From Lineus longissimus (taxonomy: Eukaryota > Nemertea > Pilidiophora > Heteronemertea > Lineidae): 64,000 bases of DNA. Below, piece after piece: positions 12,701 to 25,697 of this stretch. Every line of letters begins with the position of its first letter. Position 1 is the stretch's first letter. The stretch is from positions 23,498,599-23,562,598 of the forward strand of contig NC_088309.1 of the NCBI RefSeq assembly GCF_910592395.1. Reading direction: 5' to 3'. The notes under the pieces are model-generated. The model did no database searches. It saw nothing but the letters and a program-made list of their open reading frames with translations, and had not been told where the DNA came from. Position numbers and translations under genes: made by a program.

Positions 12701-15700
12701 GTCATGACACCTCGAAACATAATGCGACTCTCAAATGGCATTATTTTATTCAGATTGGCTGTGAAGCTACAATAAAACCCGCAATGAAAGTGGTTTGATA
12801 CTCCCTGAGGCTCGGTCCCCACGAACACAGCGGGGATATAATCCTTACTGAACAGTGCCAATGACAATATTAATAATCTCCTCCCGATGTTTCCAAGCGT
12901 CTAATAGCCGCAGGCCGATGGCTAGATAACCACGATAAATATGATATGATTTCTTGATTCGTTTTGCCGGTAATGAAAGCAGTCTATTATTGATCATTAC
13001 TAATATTGGCTAAATTGGACGCTGATCACGCCTAATAGGCAATTTCACGCATAATATCAAAGCGACCAGCGATATGATAAGTTGACAAACGGAGGCTCTC
13101 CTATTACCGATCTCGGGGAGCTTGTACTGGAGGGGTCGGCGGTGTAATTGAAATGTTCAGTCGTGGGAATGCCGCCAGGCTGAGGAGATTCTCCTTGGGT
13201 TTCACAGGACTGATGATGGTAACACCGTGTAAGACGAAGGAGCACAACAGATATACTCACTCCCATTAACAGTGTTATCAAACGCGTTAACGCTTTGGTT
13301 TTTAACATTATAGGGCTATATCCACATATCAAGCGTTTTACACTGCGTAAATCACGTATCAAGCCCACGCAGGCTGACGTGTGCCTAAAAGGCGTATATA
13401 GATTTTGCAACCGTATGGCATTTTGCAGCGCAGAGAGTATAAATGATAGGCTAGACCCTAATAAACGGATACTGGCCAATTGGGAAGCCTTTGCCCCTAA
13501 TGCAGGCCTTGCTACGGGCGAGCGAATTGACCAAAACCCCGATTGGAACCATCACAATAGTATTCGAAGTTGTCGACATGACGCTAGAAAGCCCCACCAC
13601 TGCTTCCCTATCATTCATCAAAGGCAACATATTTTAACATCATCGAATCGGAATCATTATGACACAGTGAGGGGGTTCCACCAGTTTTGACAGTTCTTGA
13701 AGTACATGTATATGGAGTTTTGACGCCAACGACGCAGCAATTTCCCCCAAGCGGCTCGAAGACAGTGCCTGTGGCAGCAACCCGCCATGGGCACATTCGC
13801 CTTGCCTCTCCCGGTCTCTCGGAGAGATCGCCTCTTCATCTTCTTTGTCAAGAATATTCAATTACTACGATATTATCTGACAGAAGAGTCTGTCAACAAG
13901 AAATGCAGCTAGCTCATAACTTAACTCCTGTTTACACAATCAATGTCTTTGGTCAGCCAGGCAATTAATGCGTCATATTAATATATTGCTGGGACTTGGC
14001 AATAAAGGGATTCATATGAAACGACGATGGAATACAGGCCAGTGCCCAGTATAAATACTGCGATTTCCTGTGACTAACATGGCAGAGATTCGCCTTCGAT
14101 TCTTCTCATGACCGGGAGGAGCATCACCGGAGATGAAACCGAGGCGGAACATGATCCGATAAAAAAGCTTGGCAAACACTCTGCTGGCGCGTTCATTGAT
14201 TGAACCCGATACAAAGATATTTTGTCTTACTAATCAGCGTTTTATTGCAACTTAAACGGAACCCAGCCGTAGGCTAGCGTCTTATTGGTTAAGAAGTGGT
14301 AGGGATGAGATAAGGGCCGTGTCGTCGTTATTAACTGAGATGGTACTGTGTACACGGGAGTAATATGGCAGTGGGAAAGGCGAAGGTTGTTCTCTGTCAA
14401 GGGAAGCGATGATGATGAGTACCAAAATGAATGTCAAGCGACTAATTCGGAGGTTATTAGCACCATACTCAATGAGATGGGAGTCAATTTATCCTTGCTG
14501 TATAGTTTCTTTGGGAGTCACTGAAACAGCCATGCATATAACAGCCTAACTCTTGTCTCAGTATGGCAGGAAAAGTTGATTTGCAACCCCATCCGACCAT
14601 AAAGCAAAAAGCCAGCTAAACAGACAGAAATGTTAGATATCATGCTGTCCCTTCACGGCAAAAGGAGTTTTGCAGCCGAGAGAGCCAATAGTACTCGACC
14701 ACACATCTAGCACTCAGGCCACTGTTATGACACTACCAGCAGTATTACACTGCTGCTGGTACCTAATGATTCAACAGCAACTGACAACGGTACATTCAGT
14801 TTACCTTCAATAGCACCGGCTGTTAACCATTATTAAGGTTCAATTCAATGTTGTTTTTATGCTTAATATCGAATACAGGTGTCGTCTTTCGTCAAAAGAT
14901 GTACCGACACACGTTAAAACCATTATTCAAAGCCCTTTTGTCAGCTTACCAGCAGTATTAAAATTAATCATTACATTTTTATGCAGTGGACAATTTAATT
15001 TGGAATGGGGTATCCAGGCCGCATCAATTCCTCTAATGAAGATTTGTAATTCAAAAATTTAGAATAGGGTATAAAATTTACGTGTCAGGTGTTTGTATAA
15101 ACATATCTGAAAAAATCCTCGATAAATGCCTATCCTCGCGAATGCTGACAACTACATGTATGAACAACGCCAATCATGGCCTTATCTTCGAGATCAGCAG
15201 GGAGAGCATAGAGTTAGGAGTTATGAAATATTTGGTGTGTTACAGCGGAACACTAGGCGTACAACGTGAATTAAAATTCGTAAATGTGTGTGTGAGTGGG
15301 GCGTTTACCTCTTGTGTATTTCTCCCCTATGTCAGTTTGCCTCTTGCTTTGCCACGAAGAATGAGTGACAGTCAAGAAACTCCCCAACTGATCTCAGGTG
15401 GACTTTTTGTCGAGTCTTGTTTTAAACTCCACTTCCATGCCAATTCCAGCCGACCATTTCGACCTTCTTGGAGACAGTTCAGCTTCATTAAATTAATTTC
15501 CTTTTCCGCGGACAGATGTGTGCCAAGTGCTTGATGCGCAAGGTGAACTGGCATAGCTGACTCAAACGATCCCAACAAAGACCGCGTGCAGGAATGCTAT
15601 GACATTAGCTTGATGCAGTGCAAACTCAACATGCTCAAGCGAGTACTCCTCGGCAAATAAACTTGAAGGACGTTCATCTTGACATGTAGTGGTGTATACC

Positions 15701-16272
15701 ACGGTGGCATAAAGGCGACTCGTTATTTCATTACTGTAATTCTGGCAGCTGCTTTGCAATTTCTGATGGTGAATGGAAAATGCGTATCCTTGTGCGTCGT
15801 TGATCAGTTGTCGTGGTTGGTTCCCCTTAAAACTCAGCTCTATGCAAAGTCATGATTTGCGCCATAAGATATTAGTAGTTATCTTTGAAGACATTACCAC
15901 ATATACTCGCCAGTACCCTAATGATATATACATGATGCTAGTAATATACTGTACTGACGTGTTGAGCCAGGTGGGTTTGTTCCACATACATGACATAGCC
16001 CTACTGTTCAGTCACGCTGCTCCTTACCGGCTTATATATACACGTCGACGCAGTATATGAAGTTTAAGACATGTGACGCCCGTCAGCATGTGTACGTCCG
16101 GTACACTAAACGAACATTCCTCAATTAAACAATTACGTGACTTAAAGATCCTATATTGATTTTCACCTCTAAGCTGATCAGGAGTCTATTGTCTAGTCTC
16201 TTACCCATCCTAATGGAAGCTTTAAGACAGATGTATTCGCAGAACATTGCTATCGAAATGGAAAGAAATCTT

Positions 16273-16322
16273 CGCCGGCACCAGCAGCCCTACCCAATCT
16301 CTTGGCTAAGACCGTGCCGGCG
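16273..16322. repeat. GC-rich 9-bp inverted repeat
   Basis: CGCCGGCAC (16273-16281) and GTGCCGGCG (16314-16322) are exact reverse complements about 32 nt apart in otherwise AT-leaning DNA. Possible stem-loop; no function assigned. Confidence 0.55.
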
Positions 16323-19300
16323 CTAACTGATCCCCGTATAACCCTCATTAGCTCCTTAATCAGTGGGTGATTAGTGGGCCCATCTGATTCATTATCTCGT
16401 ATGGTTTACCTATGTATATTGCACCATTAGGTTCATCACCTGTCTACCTTGTTAGCAAACATTATGACAAGAAGGATATACGAAATTAAATAAACTGGCC
16501 CGGCAAAGCATCGGGGGAATTTTCTGAAATTAGGGCCGATCAATGTACACACTAATGTTTATGAAACAGTAGTAGACTGTTGTAACGTGTGTAGGCAGAA
16601 TGCAACATGAATCTGTTAAACGCGAAATCAAAAATAATCAGACTAATGATTTTGCTGAACTCTTAAACGAAAGTATCACCAAGCACCTTGCCACTATCTT
16701 AAAAGTTTTCGTTACAGGTCTTTAAGTGCTGGTTTCAAATCATTACTGACGTCTCTGATTTTAGCATTATTCATTTTTAAATCGATTTCTTTATACAGAA
16801 ACTTCATGATTTTTTGACTGGGTGCGATTTTACTGCTAACTGTTAGGGTCAGATTCTCTTACCGGTACTTTATTCGCCATCATACTTTCGCGTACATTGT
16901 TTACATGTAGCTGTGGCCCGTTAGTAATGGCAACAGAAACTATGCACGCGAGCGCTTGGAGTAAACTCAAATTTAACTTCAACTTTAAAATTTTGAACAA
17001 AACGAAAGTGGCCTTTAATAATTCCTTAGGAGTGCAATATTGACGCTTATTAGTAAATAATTATATCCGACTGAAGCCCATTTCATGTATTCTTGCTGAA
17101 AGTCCTACGTCATCACATCTCTGCTCCTTATCTATGGACGAGGAAGGGAGTAACTATAAACATGCTTATGATTAGCTTCGATGGCCTGCTATAAGGCTTA
17201 TAACTTCATATTGGGATGAACTGTTACATAAAGAGTTCGATGGGTAGTTATCATGTTTATTTAGTAAGTATTGGTAGATGATCACCCCGACGCCAAGGTT
17301 AGACTGCCAAGAACTATAACGAGTTGGTGATAACAGCAAGAATCAACCTTGCTGTGATATCAAAATAATCTACCATTGGGATGAGTGTAACAGCCTCTGA
17401 AATGATTGTGATTAGAGATCCGATCAGCTGCTATATGTTTCGCTCTACATTGTTTATCTGCCAATGTGTTAGCAAAGTACGTCAGCGTGCAGAATCTTTG
17501 GTGGCGGTGATAAGAAAAGGAAGGTTTTCCTGCATCACTCATAACATGACTCTCCGTGCAGTGACTATGGTTTAGAGACAATACCACTTCAAAATTAATG
17601 ATATGATATAAATGCATTAGCCATAGCATTGTAAGTCAAGATGAACATTATTGTATCGACTAAAAAAAATATTTGGAAGTTATGCTATCTACCTAATATT
17701 CAATAAATATGCATTTTAATAAAAAAAATAATCATAATAATCAGTCATTGTATTTCATAACACATCTGTTTTCATTGTTGTGAGATAATGATGATAAATA
17801 AAGAGCAACAACGTGAATTTTAAGTTTCATGTATTATGCATGAACACGTACGTTGTCTCACAAAAAAGAGTCCCCTGCACGAGTACAATTTACGATGTAT
17901 ATTGAAAATTGGCACCGCTAATACGAATTTGGCATCAAGCAATGTCTGGTGAGACAACCAAAACAGATAGCGAGATACCAATCAATATTATAAAATACAT
18001 CAAACTACACTGAAATGTGTGCAATTTGCTTTAAAAACGGCAGTTTCAAATGAGAATTGGCAATTTTGTATCAGCGTGCGAAACTGTTAAGGCTAGAACG
18101 AGGCCTAATGTATTTTAAATTGTAAGCAATGCTACATTACAACCTGTGTGTTGTACATGTAGGATTTGAATCTATTCTGGTCACGGGAAGCAACCCAAAT
18201 ATCCATAATAAATACGTCTTTCACCTATATGTAACACGGTGGACTTCAAAATGGTCGATGACATATAATACTGCATTGATTGGAAGAAATTACGTGGCAT
18301 TTGTGAGAGCAATATCTCATCTTTCTCGAAGGAAATTTAAAGTGTCTCAGCATTCAATAACATTTTCTTGAATACCGCCTGAAGAGGTATTCAATTGACA
18401 CCTCGGAAATGTATACGGCTCATTTTTACTTACTGCCATAACGTACATAACGTAAGAGATGAACAAATATATTTCTAGTATATATAATACCTTTTTAATT
18501 TCTTTCAAATATGTTTTATTCAGGTAACATTTTATGGCGGGTTAAATAGAGACAGTAAAGTGACAAAACAAAATTAATTTCTAACATTATTCATGGTATT
18601 GGGACTAAACAGGTGTCAAACTAATGATTGAAAAAAACATACCAGAATACAATCATTTACTCGTGTCACGGACTATCAAGACGTGGATGAAACAAAAAGG
18701 TGAAGGTGACACTAACCAAGCTTATTGTGGCATGTATATACCTCAGTAGTATCAAGAAGCAGAGAAAAACGTGTGGGATGATCTGCTAGGGACAAACTCC
18801 GTTTTGCTGCTTTTTGGTTAAAAAGCTTGTTTATTTCATGATGTTCAATATGTTTTTCCAATACGGACACAAGGTACATCCGGAAACAAAGGGTTAAGTA
18901 CTTAAATTGGTTGACAAGCTGCTTAATAAGCATTTAAGCTGACCACCCTTTTGATGGGCATTACCTCAATTATACCAAATTAACATTATCATCGTTTTTC
19001 TAAAGACCAATCGGTTGCCTTTGAACGCTCATTAGGCCTAGGAATGCCATCCTAAAAGGCCTATTACTGCCTGACGACACAATATGACAATAGGCCCTCA
19101 TCCGTGCAGGGATTCAAGTACACCCCTAATAGGCGGATGTAAATGATTTGTTTGGATCTTCCTTATTTTAGATTGCCCCCAATTTACAAATTACTCTGAC
19201 CACTTTACCCGTCCATGACATGCATAATCGATCATTTCCAACAAACCTGAAAAAACACATTGAAGTCGTTTAGTGCAAATAGCATACGATCCCAATTTAT

Positions 19301-19470
19301 TGGGATATCGTGGCCATAAATCCAAGATTTCTTCTTCTTATATAATAAGTGATAGCAAGTATGGATTAATCTATACTTGGTGACAGTTATCATGTGTTAC
19401 ATTTCGGACTAACGCAGAGTATGAGAGAATGGGTCCTTCGTTATCAGAAGGGTGGCAAGTAATGGACAAG

Positions 19471-19511
19471 AGTTCGGAGGGGGGGGGCAGAGGGACGGGG
19501 GGAGAGGAGGG
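19471..19511. repeat. G-rich tract with G-quadruplex pattern
   Basis: A 9-G run, GGG, GGGGGG and GGG follow one another with short CAGA, AC and AGAGGA linkers, meeting the usual four-G-tract pattern. Confidence 0.7.
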
Positions 19512-21135
19512 TATAGATGGATAGGGTACATCTACATGGAAATGACGAGCGTGACGAGAGAGTAAGACGAGTGGCATGCAGATGATAGACTTCTTCTTCA
19601 AGCAAGTAAAGTGTTTCTCAAAGGCCTGCTACAAAAAAACACAATTTTACAGATTTCCGGCACAATTCAACCCCATGTTTTTACGAGCGTCAAAACTTGT
19701 AGAATTCAAGGAGATAAACTGACACATTCTTTCGGTGCAAACCTCTGAACATTATAGATAATTGTTAATGATGACTTGCTTTTTTCAGCGTGTTTTAATC
19801 AGAGTAATTTACCCTTTGTTGGAGGTGAATTGGTTGGGTCATCCTGCATATGAGGTGCTGGTCAGCCTGGGTGGGCAGCGCCAGGTTGGAAGCGAAATTA
19901 CCCCAGGGGATTCTTCTTAAAAACAGACAGATCACTCAGTCAAAAGAAATAACTTCCTTTCAAATTAAACTAAATCCAGCAGTTAATTACTTCAAGTAAC
20001 CAAATTCGTTGTGGTTTGGTTAGCAAAAGTGCAATGTTTTGTCAGATGGGACTTGGATGGCATAATGACCGAATAATTGATTTACACCAAATCCCCTTCG
20101 ACAAAATCTATCTCCTTTTTTACCAATTATTTTCGTCTTATTTTTAGTTTAGCATATAATAATATGCGAATAAGCCCTAAACAAAAGCTTTAAAATGCTG
20201 TTTAATTGCTTCTGTGCTAATAAGATAAAATTATTTGAGGATCATGGGGTTTAGCATTAGCACATTCTGTCCATTTTACTTAAATAGCGCAATGTTGGAA
20301 CATATGGTCATTGGATGACGAAATACTTTCAGACAATATCAAAACCAGCTCTACAGGTTTGACCATCTTGATATCCCCAAGCAACTGACTTTATAAGGTT
20401 TAGGGATGTTGGGATGAGAGTTGGATAACCCACATAGAACACAGTCAGTAGGCTCACACAGGGCCCCCGAAAATGGAAAATATTCAGGACCATTTCGCAC
20501 AACTACATCGTCATTACATCATTAGCAAAATATGTTAAACATAAGTTAAGAGAATTGGAAAAAGGACAACGCGATGAGCATCAATTATATTGCACAATTG
20601 GACACTAAATTCACGTACGACTGCACTGACTACGACCGGTCCATCCCTAGTCTGAGCACGAATTTGGCGGTTGGACTTGCACCAGATATGTGGTTAATTA
20701 GCTATCCAAGCCGAAGAAAAGAGATAATGGACACTAATGATGTACACTGTCTTTTAACACACCATTAAGCAGAATTTGGTCGTTTTTCGTAACTATCCAA
20801 TTTGTTAAATTTGTTGCACAAAACATAATCTAGTTTGGGAAACAAAAGTCCCCGCACTGGATTTGGCTAATCACGTCAGTGCCAATTTTCTCCGTGTTCA
20901 CGCAAGAGCTGGCTGAACTAAGTGACTAATAAGGAGAAAATTAGTGCAGAGGTCGTTTACTTTTAAAACACTGATGGGATAGATCATTTTCCAATACTGA
21001 TCTCTTTCCGATGGATTTCTGACTGGGGTATCTTCTGTAGTATCTTGAGGCACAGGCAATGACCGGGGAATGTGCACGATATGAGGTATGCTAAGGTAGA
21101 AATAAACCCCCCTCTCAATTAAAACGGCAACAACG

Positions 21136-21159
21136 AGTAGCAGCAGCAACATCATCATC

Positions 21160-21193
<34 letters not shown>

Positions 21194-21194
21194 C
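21136..21194. repeat. CAG/CAT/CAA trinucleotide microsatellite
   Basis: A compound run of CAGCAGCAG, then ATCATCATC, then about a dozen CAA/AAC units. It gives a leucine-rich artefactual open frame on the minus strand. Confidence 0.9.
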
Positions 21195-22519
21195 AGCAAT
21201 AACAACATGGCTCAAAAGAACTTCAGTCAGTTCTTTTCGTTTGAAAATCGTGATGATTGAATATTAGATTTGGTCGAAGATGATGAAGCAAGATTGGCCG
21301 AACATTGAAAAAGACACAAAAATGGCTCCATTTTGGGTATGATCTGAGGTTTAGAAAGTTATCCGACGATCTGATAAGACTTTTTGTACGGGCTGAACCC
21401 TTCTTGAAGGGTGGTCTATTTTCAGTTAAAGACCCTGAGATGACCATTAGAGATACTTTATGAATTAATTCTAATTTATTAGTGGTTTGATGATGCCGCG
21501 GTTGTGTAAAACTGACGACAATCTAGCTAATTCCCCTGCCAGAAGATGAGTATTTGTATGGCGAGAATAAAGGAGGATTCGTACGCATGATCTGTTGTCG
21601 TTTCATGGTTTTTAACGATAGTCATCTTTCGTTCCGGTCATTTCTGTCAGAAAGGCCGGGGTCCCTTAGCGTGGCCGTCCTGGACATTATGATAACAAAA
21701 GGATGACCAACTGATTAACCTTTTATTTCTTCTTTCAAGAGATTAATGCAATGTTCAGTAACAATTGAAAGTCCAGAAGAAGATTTAGATCTTTTCGAAA
21801 AGTAAATTATTCTAGGACATTCTTTCAGGGAACAATGAGAGAGTTCCACGGAATGGCGATGAAATCATTGTCGGACAAAGACTTGGTGCTACAAAATCCC
21901 ACTTCATCCTTTAGACAACTTGCAGGTGATATCTCGGAGGAGATCTGTCCATTTCAAGAGCCCACAGTGTCCGTAGGAAATAAAAGGATGGCACTGGATA
22001 GATAATTAATCTTTCACACGTCACTGCTCATGATTTTGTGATGGGGATTCTGATAGGTATTAGTCTCTCAAGGACCCTTACAAGTTTTCCCACCTCATCG
22101 TCCTGCAAAGGGCCACATTTGACAGTGGAATAAAAACATGGCTGTTCATCTTGGTATGCTAGGTGAAGCATCGCGGATTGAGGAGAGGACATACAGGGGC
22201 ACAATGGTAAACCAAGTAAAAGAAGGCTTGCGTCACCTCAAGTAGTGCTTCTGTACGGCTCATGGCAAAGATGAGGGGGTATCAGTCATGTGCGCGACCC
22301 CCTTGAGCACAGTCAGTCATTGTTGCGCCTACCCTAATTAAAGACTGATGCATGGTCAACAGTATTTAGCAATTTCAGCTTTGTGATTGAAAAACGATGA
22401 TTATAGTACCAAAATAAGGAGGCTCATGGGTGGTCATCAGTAGACATTCAGGTTAGATAACCAGTTAAGGCGTTTGAGATTAGGGCCCCATATTCATAGA
22501 AGGGTATTAAGTGGGTGAG

Positions 22520-22660
22520 GGATCATAATTAGCGTGACGTGCTTTGTCCCGTCGCAAACTCGGTGACGTGGGGCATGCGGGCCGCGTAACACCCTCTATC
22601 CTAATTAGTGCGCGCAGTGGTCGCCGCGCAGTTAAAGAGTCCACGATAATTAGGACCCTT
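22520..22660. promoter_or_regulatory. Candidate cis-regulatory block: three TAATTAG sites in GC-rich DNA
   Basis: TAATTA cores, each followed by G, occur at 22526-22531, 22602-22607 and 22647-22652. They are interleaved with two TGACGTG motifs and several CGCG runs. TAATTA is the core recognised by Q50 homeodomain proteins. The block lies about 2.5 kb beyond the hbn stop codon. This is inference from motif density; no conservation data are available here. Confidence 0.35.
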
Positions 22661-24166
22661 TCGTGCCAACGTTAAGGTACAATACCTCACAGCGGTGGCG
22701 CATTTGACCAATTTACGCACATTGATCAACTCATCAGTCAATAGCAGCTGCCAAATTAAGTGTGAATGAGTAGAAACGTTATAACCATCTTTGACAATAA
22801 GTTGTGCAACACCGACAGCCGAAGAGGTCCCTCGGTGTAGACATGATCGGGATTGCTTTTTCTAGCGCACGGGCTTAGTTTTAGGCTGTCAAGTTCGTGG
22901 TAACGACAGAGATTTAGGTAATGTTGATGAAACAACGATCAGGTGATCTTTAACACGCGTTGATATACAAAATCACCTTGAAATTGACGAAGACATCGTG
23001 CATAAACAGAGCTTTGTACGAACCCTCTTGAATGTTTAACGATGTCTTAATTTCCCCCATTCCGTAATTCTTCTTGCAAACTGACTTAACTGTTTGCCGA
23101 TAGTCCAAAGTGACATCGAGAGACGCACCCATAGCTTGACACTATCAGTATGAGGAAGTCTTATGTTCTGGCGAAACCGTGCAGCAGTCATGTCATACAG
23201 AAATTGCAGTATATGCTTTCTAACTGTCTAAACCAATCGGGCGCCAATCATACAAAGAATGTCCAAGATTGTCACCCGAATAGTCCAGCTGCTCATTATA
23301 TTATTCTTAAAGAACACCATGAAGAAAGAACACAGGAAATTGAGAATCTCAATGCCTTTGCTTGGGTATAAAAATATTGTTAACAACTGGTGAGGTCCGG
23401 TTATAACAGACCGATTGAAAAATTCCAGGTTTTGAGGGACCCGCGGACACAATATCACTTCATCCTTATCAAGAATGACAAGTGTTGCCACTTGAAGAAC
23501 ACCTGGGAATCCCACTTGAAAAATGATGCAAATTCGGTCTTCTTTTCTGAGCAGAGTCATTTCTAGTTAATAAGATGTGGTCTCTTCAGAAACCAGCCAG
23601 AGACAAAACAGTTTCGTGGTTGTTACCGGTATGCGTATTGACAGGTATTGAACAGCTTGCAATTGCTGTTTTGTCCCAAAAATCCCATCCCGATATTTTG
23701 GTTGTGACTTTGTCCTCAAAGACCGCTTCGGCGTTCAAACACCAGCAGCGATTGTCGCCAAAGACAGACTATTAAGCGACCCAAACACCAGCAATGATGC
23801 TCATGATGATTTCTTATCGATCTCTATCACCATGGAGCATCTAGGCCCAAATTGGCCAGGCTTACTTTGGTCCAGATAGACCTGTCTGAATAGACAAGCT
23901 GCCTTTGGTTTCCTAGGGGTATTTTCACAGTCATTCGTGCTCGAAAACCATGCACCCTCCAATGCATTAATGTCCATGGACATATGTACACCATTTGGCA
24001 GTCCTTCTTCTGAATTGTGAATGTGACGAGAGTCTCCTCATAATAGGGAGGTTTCAAAGACGTATACGATAGGTGATACGACGACTTCGCATCACTAATC
24101 GCACGTCATCACAACCCCCCTAATCTCAAAACACAAAGTTCCATAAATATCATTATTTTCAAATAA

Positions 24167-24177
24167 TTTATTTTATT
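24167..24177 (-). terminator. Tandem AATAAA polyadenylation signals for hbn
   Basis: On the minus strand two overlapping-adjacent AATAAA hexamers (24172-24167 and 24177-24172) lie about 1.0 kb past the hbn stop codon. I saw no canonical AATAAA on this strand between the stop codon and this point. They therefore predict a 3' UTR of about 1 kb. The open frames in 24719-25165 would fall inside that UTR. Confidence 0.5.
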
Positions 24178-25175
24178 TACACGAACATTTTGTTGAAAAT
24201 GAACATTACATCGATGTATGCTGAACCAAGTTTACGACAGTGCTCCATCCCAAAAGAATCTAATTAATTTCTCCAAAAAAGCCGTCATGCTAGCTTGAGG
24301 AGATCGTTATGCGTACGCTTTAGTATACACCCAAACACGAGACTCGTGCATTGATCAGAAGCACTGCACTCATACCGCGGCCCTATTTAGGTATTTGTAG
24401 TGCAGTACAAATCAAGTTCACTCAGATACTTATACCTGCAGTTCTAAACTGGATGCATAATGCACTTTTGGCAATTGAACACAACCTACTGACAAAGTTC
24501 AAGGGTTACCAACTCGTAGAACCAGTTCCCGCCAAGCAACGACATTCTACAGTGTCAGGAATTGCACAATAAAGATACCCAGAATATGTAGAAAACCCAT
24601 ACATAACATAGCCTAATACACCATCCATTCCATATGAAAGATTTGCATGCACATGTTTGAGATATCGAATACATTGATATGTGAAACGTAACAAAACTGA
24701 AGAGATGTTTCTATGACGTCATTGATATTGATGCACACCCTTTTGACATTTGTGATTTCCTTCGACAGCACATTTTGGTGCCCGCTTTAAGTGCAGTGTA
24801 GTGTTTTGAATTACAGCAATCTGATATAGATTGACGACCAACGAAGTCAAAGTCGAGGCTAGAGAGGGCGGGGATTTGGGCAAATGCCCCCTCGAAACGT
24901 CACCGAAAAACGCGTTTTTGGGCCGACTAAGAACAAATGAGGTCCCCCTGACCATAATGCCTGTTACTTGCCTGAAGAAGTCTGCAGTAATCTCGACGTT
25001 ACCTGACTGAAGAGAGGAAGCAATCACAATTGTGTGTTCTATATCAATGACGTCATAACAACTGCCTCCACTTAAACCATAGCGATATTTGACTAGTTTA
25101 GAAAAAACACATCTCAAGTCCAATGACATTGCGAAGTATTCAAATGTCACTTTTTCATCTGACAAACTTTAACGT

Positions 25176-25697
25176 TCATGACTTTACTTCCGATTTCACA
25201 TTTGGTATGAGTCTATGGTCCATGGTAGCGGAATGTTCCTTTGCTTTTAGTCTAAGTGCATCTATACTAGTTTTCCTGACGTCGAAAGGGCCCCCATCTC
25301 CGGGGAACCTAGGCTGGGCAAGATTTAACGGCGATGTGCTCGTCCCTGAGACCATGGACGCGGACACGTTCGGCATAAATGCACCGAGGTGCGGTGGCAT
25401 GGTAGGTAAATAACCTGGCAGTGTTAGTCCACCGAACGGCAGCTTTCCATGTGAGTATTGCGCGGCTAGGCCGCCGAGTCCGCTTTGGTGGAAAGCCAAC
25501 ATCGGGTTAAGTCCTGTGAGATTTTGCATGCGTGCTGCCCAGAGAGGGTCCGAGCCCATGGGTATGTGCAGAGGATGCATCATTGGTGGCATCTCCGGTA
25601 GTGCTTGGATGTGGTCGCCTGGAATGAAGCTGGGGCTCTCTCGGCCAAGGGCTTTCTCTCGCTTACGCCATTTTGCTCGCCTGTTCTGAAACCACAC
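25176..25697 (-). CDS. hbn: hbn exon 3 (homeodomain helix 3 end, C-terminal tail, OAR, stop)
   Basis: The exon encodes 173 residues followed by TGA. The acceptor is tctttcag|GTGTGG, so the exon resumes at homeodomain Val47 with [15 protein letters not shown], which includes W48, Q50 and N51. A tail rich in Pro, Met, Leu and Gly follows, including [13 protein letters not shown]. The OAR motif lies 15 residues before the end ([18 protein letters not shown]). The last residues are lysine-rich (VKSEVKS). In paired-like proteins OAR is an intramolecular regulatory motif that tempers activation. The frame is uninterrupted and there is no sign of decay. Confidence 0.94.
   Translation of the reverse strand: MWFQNRRAKWRKREKALGRESPSFIPGDHIQALPEMPPMMHPLHIPMGSDPLWAARMQNLTGLNPMLAFHQSGLGGLAAQYSHGKLPFGGLTLPGYLPTMPPHLGAFMPNVSASMVSGTSTSPLNLAQPRFPGDGGPFDVRKTSIDALRLKAKEHSATMDHRLIPNVKSEVKS

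Larger units (their letters stand above)
5773..22519. other. Non-coding flank 3' of hbn, no recognisable gene
   Basis: Short frames only. The longest are 15082-15534 (plus, 150 codons), 13057-13479 (minus, 140) and 10774-11142 (minus, 122). None carries a domain, signal or splice pattern I can name. The region holds the listed hairpin, G-tract, microsatellites and the 7940-7975 site pair. Confidence 0.6.

Noticed and set aside
13057-13690. Opposed long frames (140 codons minus, 131 codons plus)
   Set aside because: Neither shows a family motif. Overlapping antisense frames in a locally less AT-rich patch are expected by chance.
15082-15534. 150-codon plus-strand frame, one of the longest in the flank
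   Set aside because: The composition looks random and I see no domain, signal peptide or convincing splice context.
20898-21215. Leucine-rich minus-strand frame resembling a membrane segment
   Set aside because: The leucine run is the translated CAA/CAT/CAG microsatellite.
24719-25165. 148-codon minus-strand frame just after the hbn stop
   Set aside because: It lies in the predicted hbn 3' UTR, before the AATAAA pair, and has no recognisable domain.
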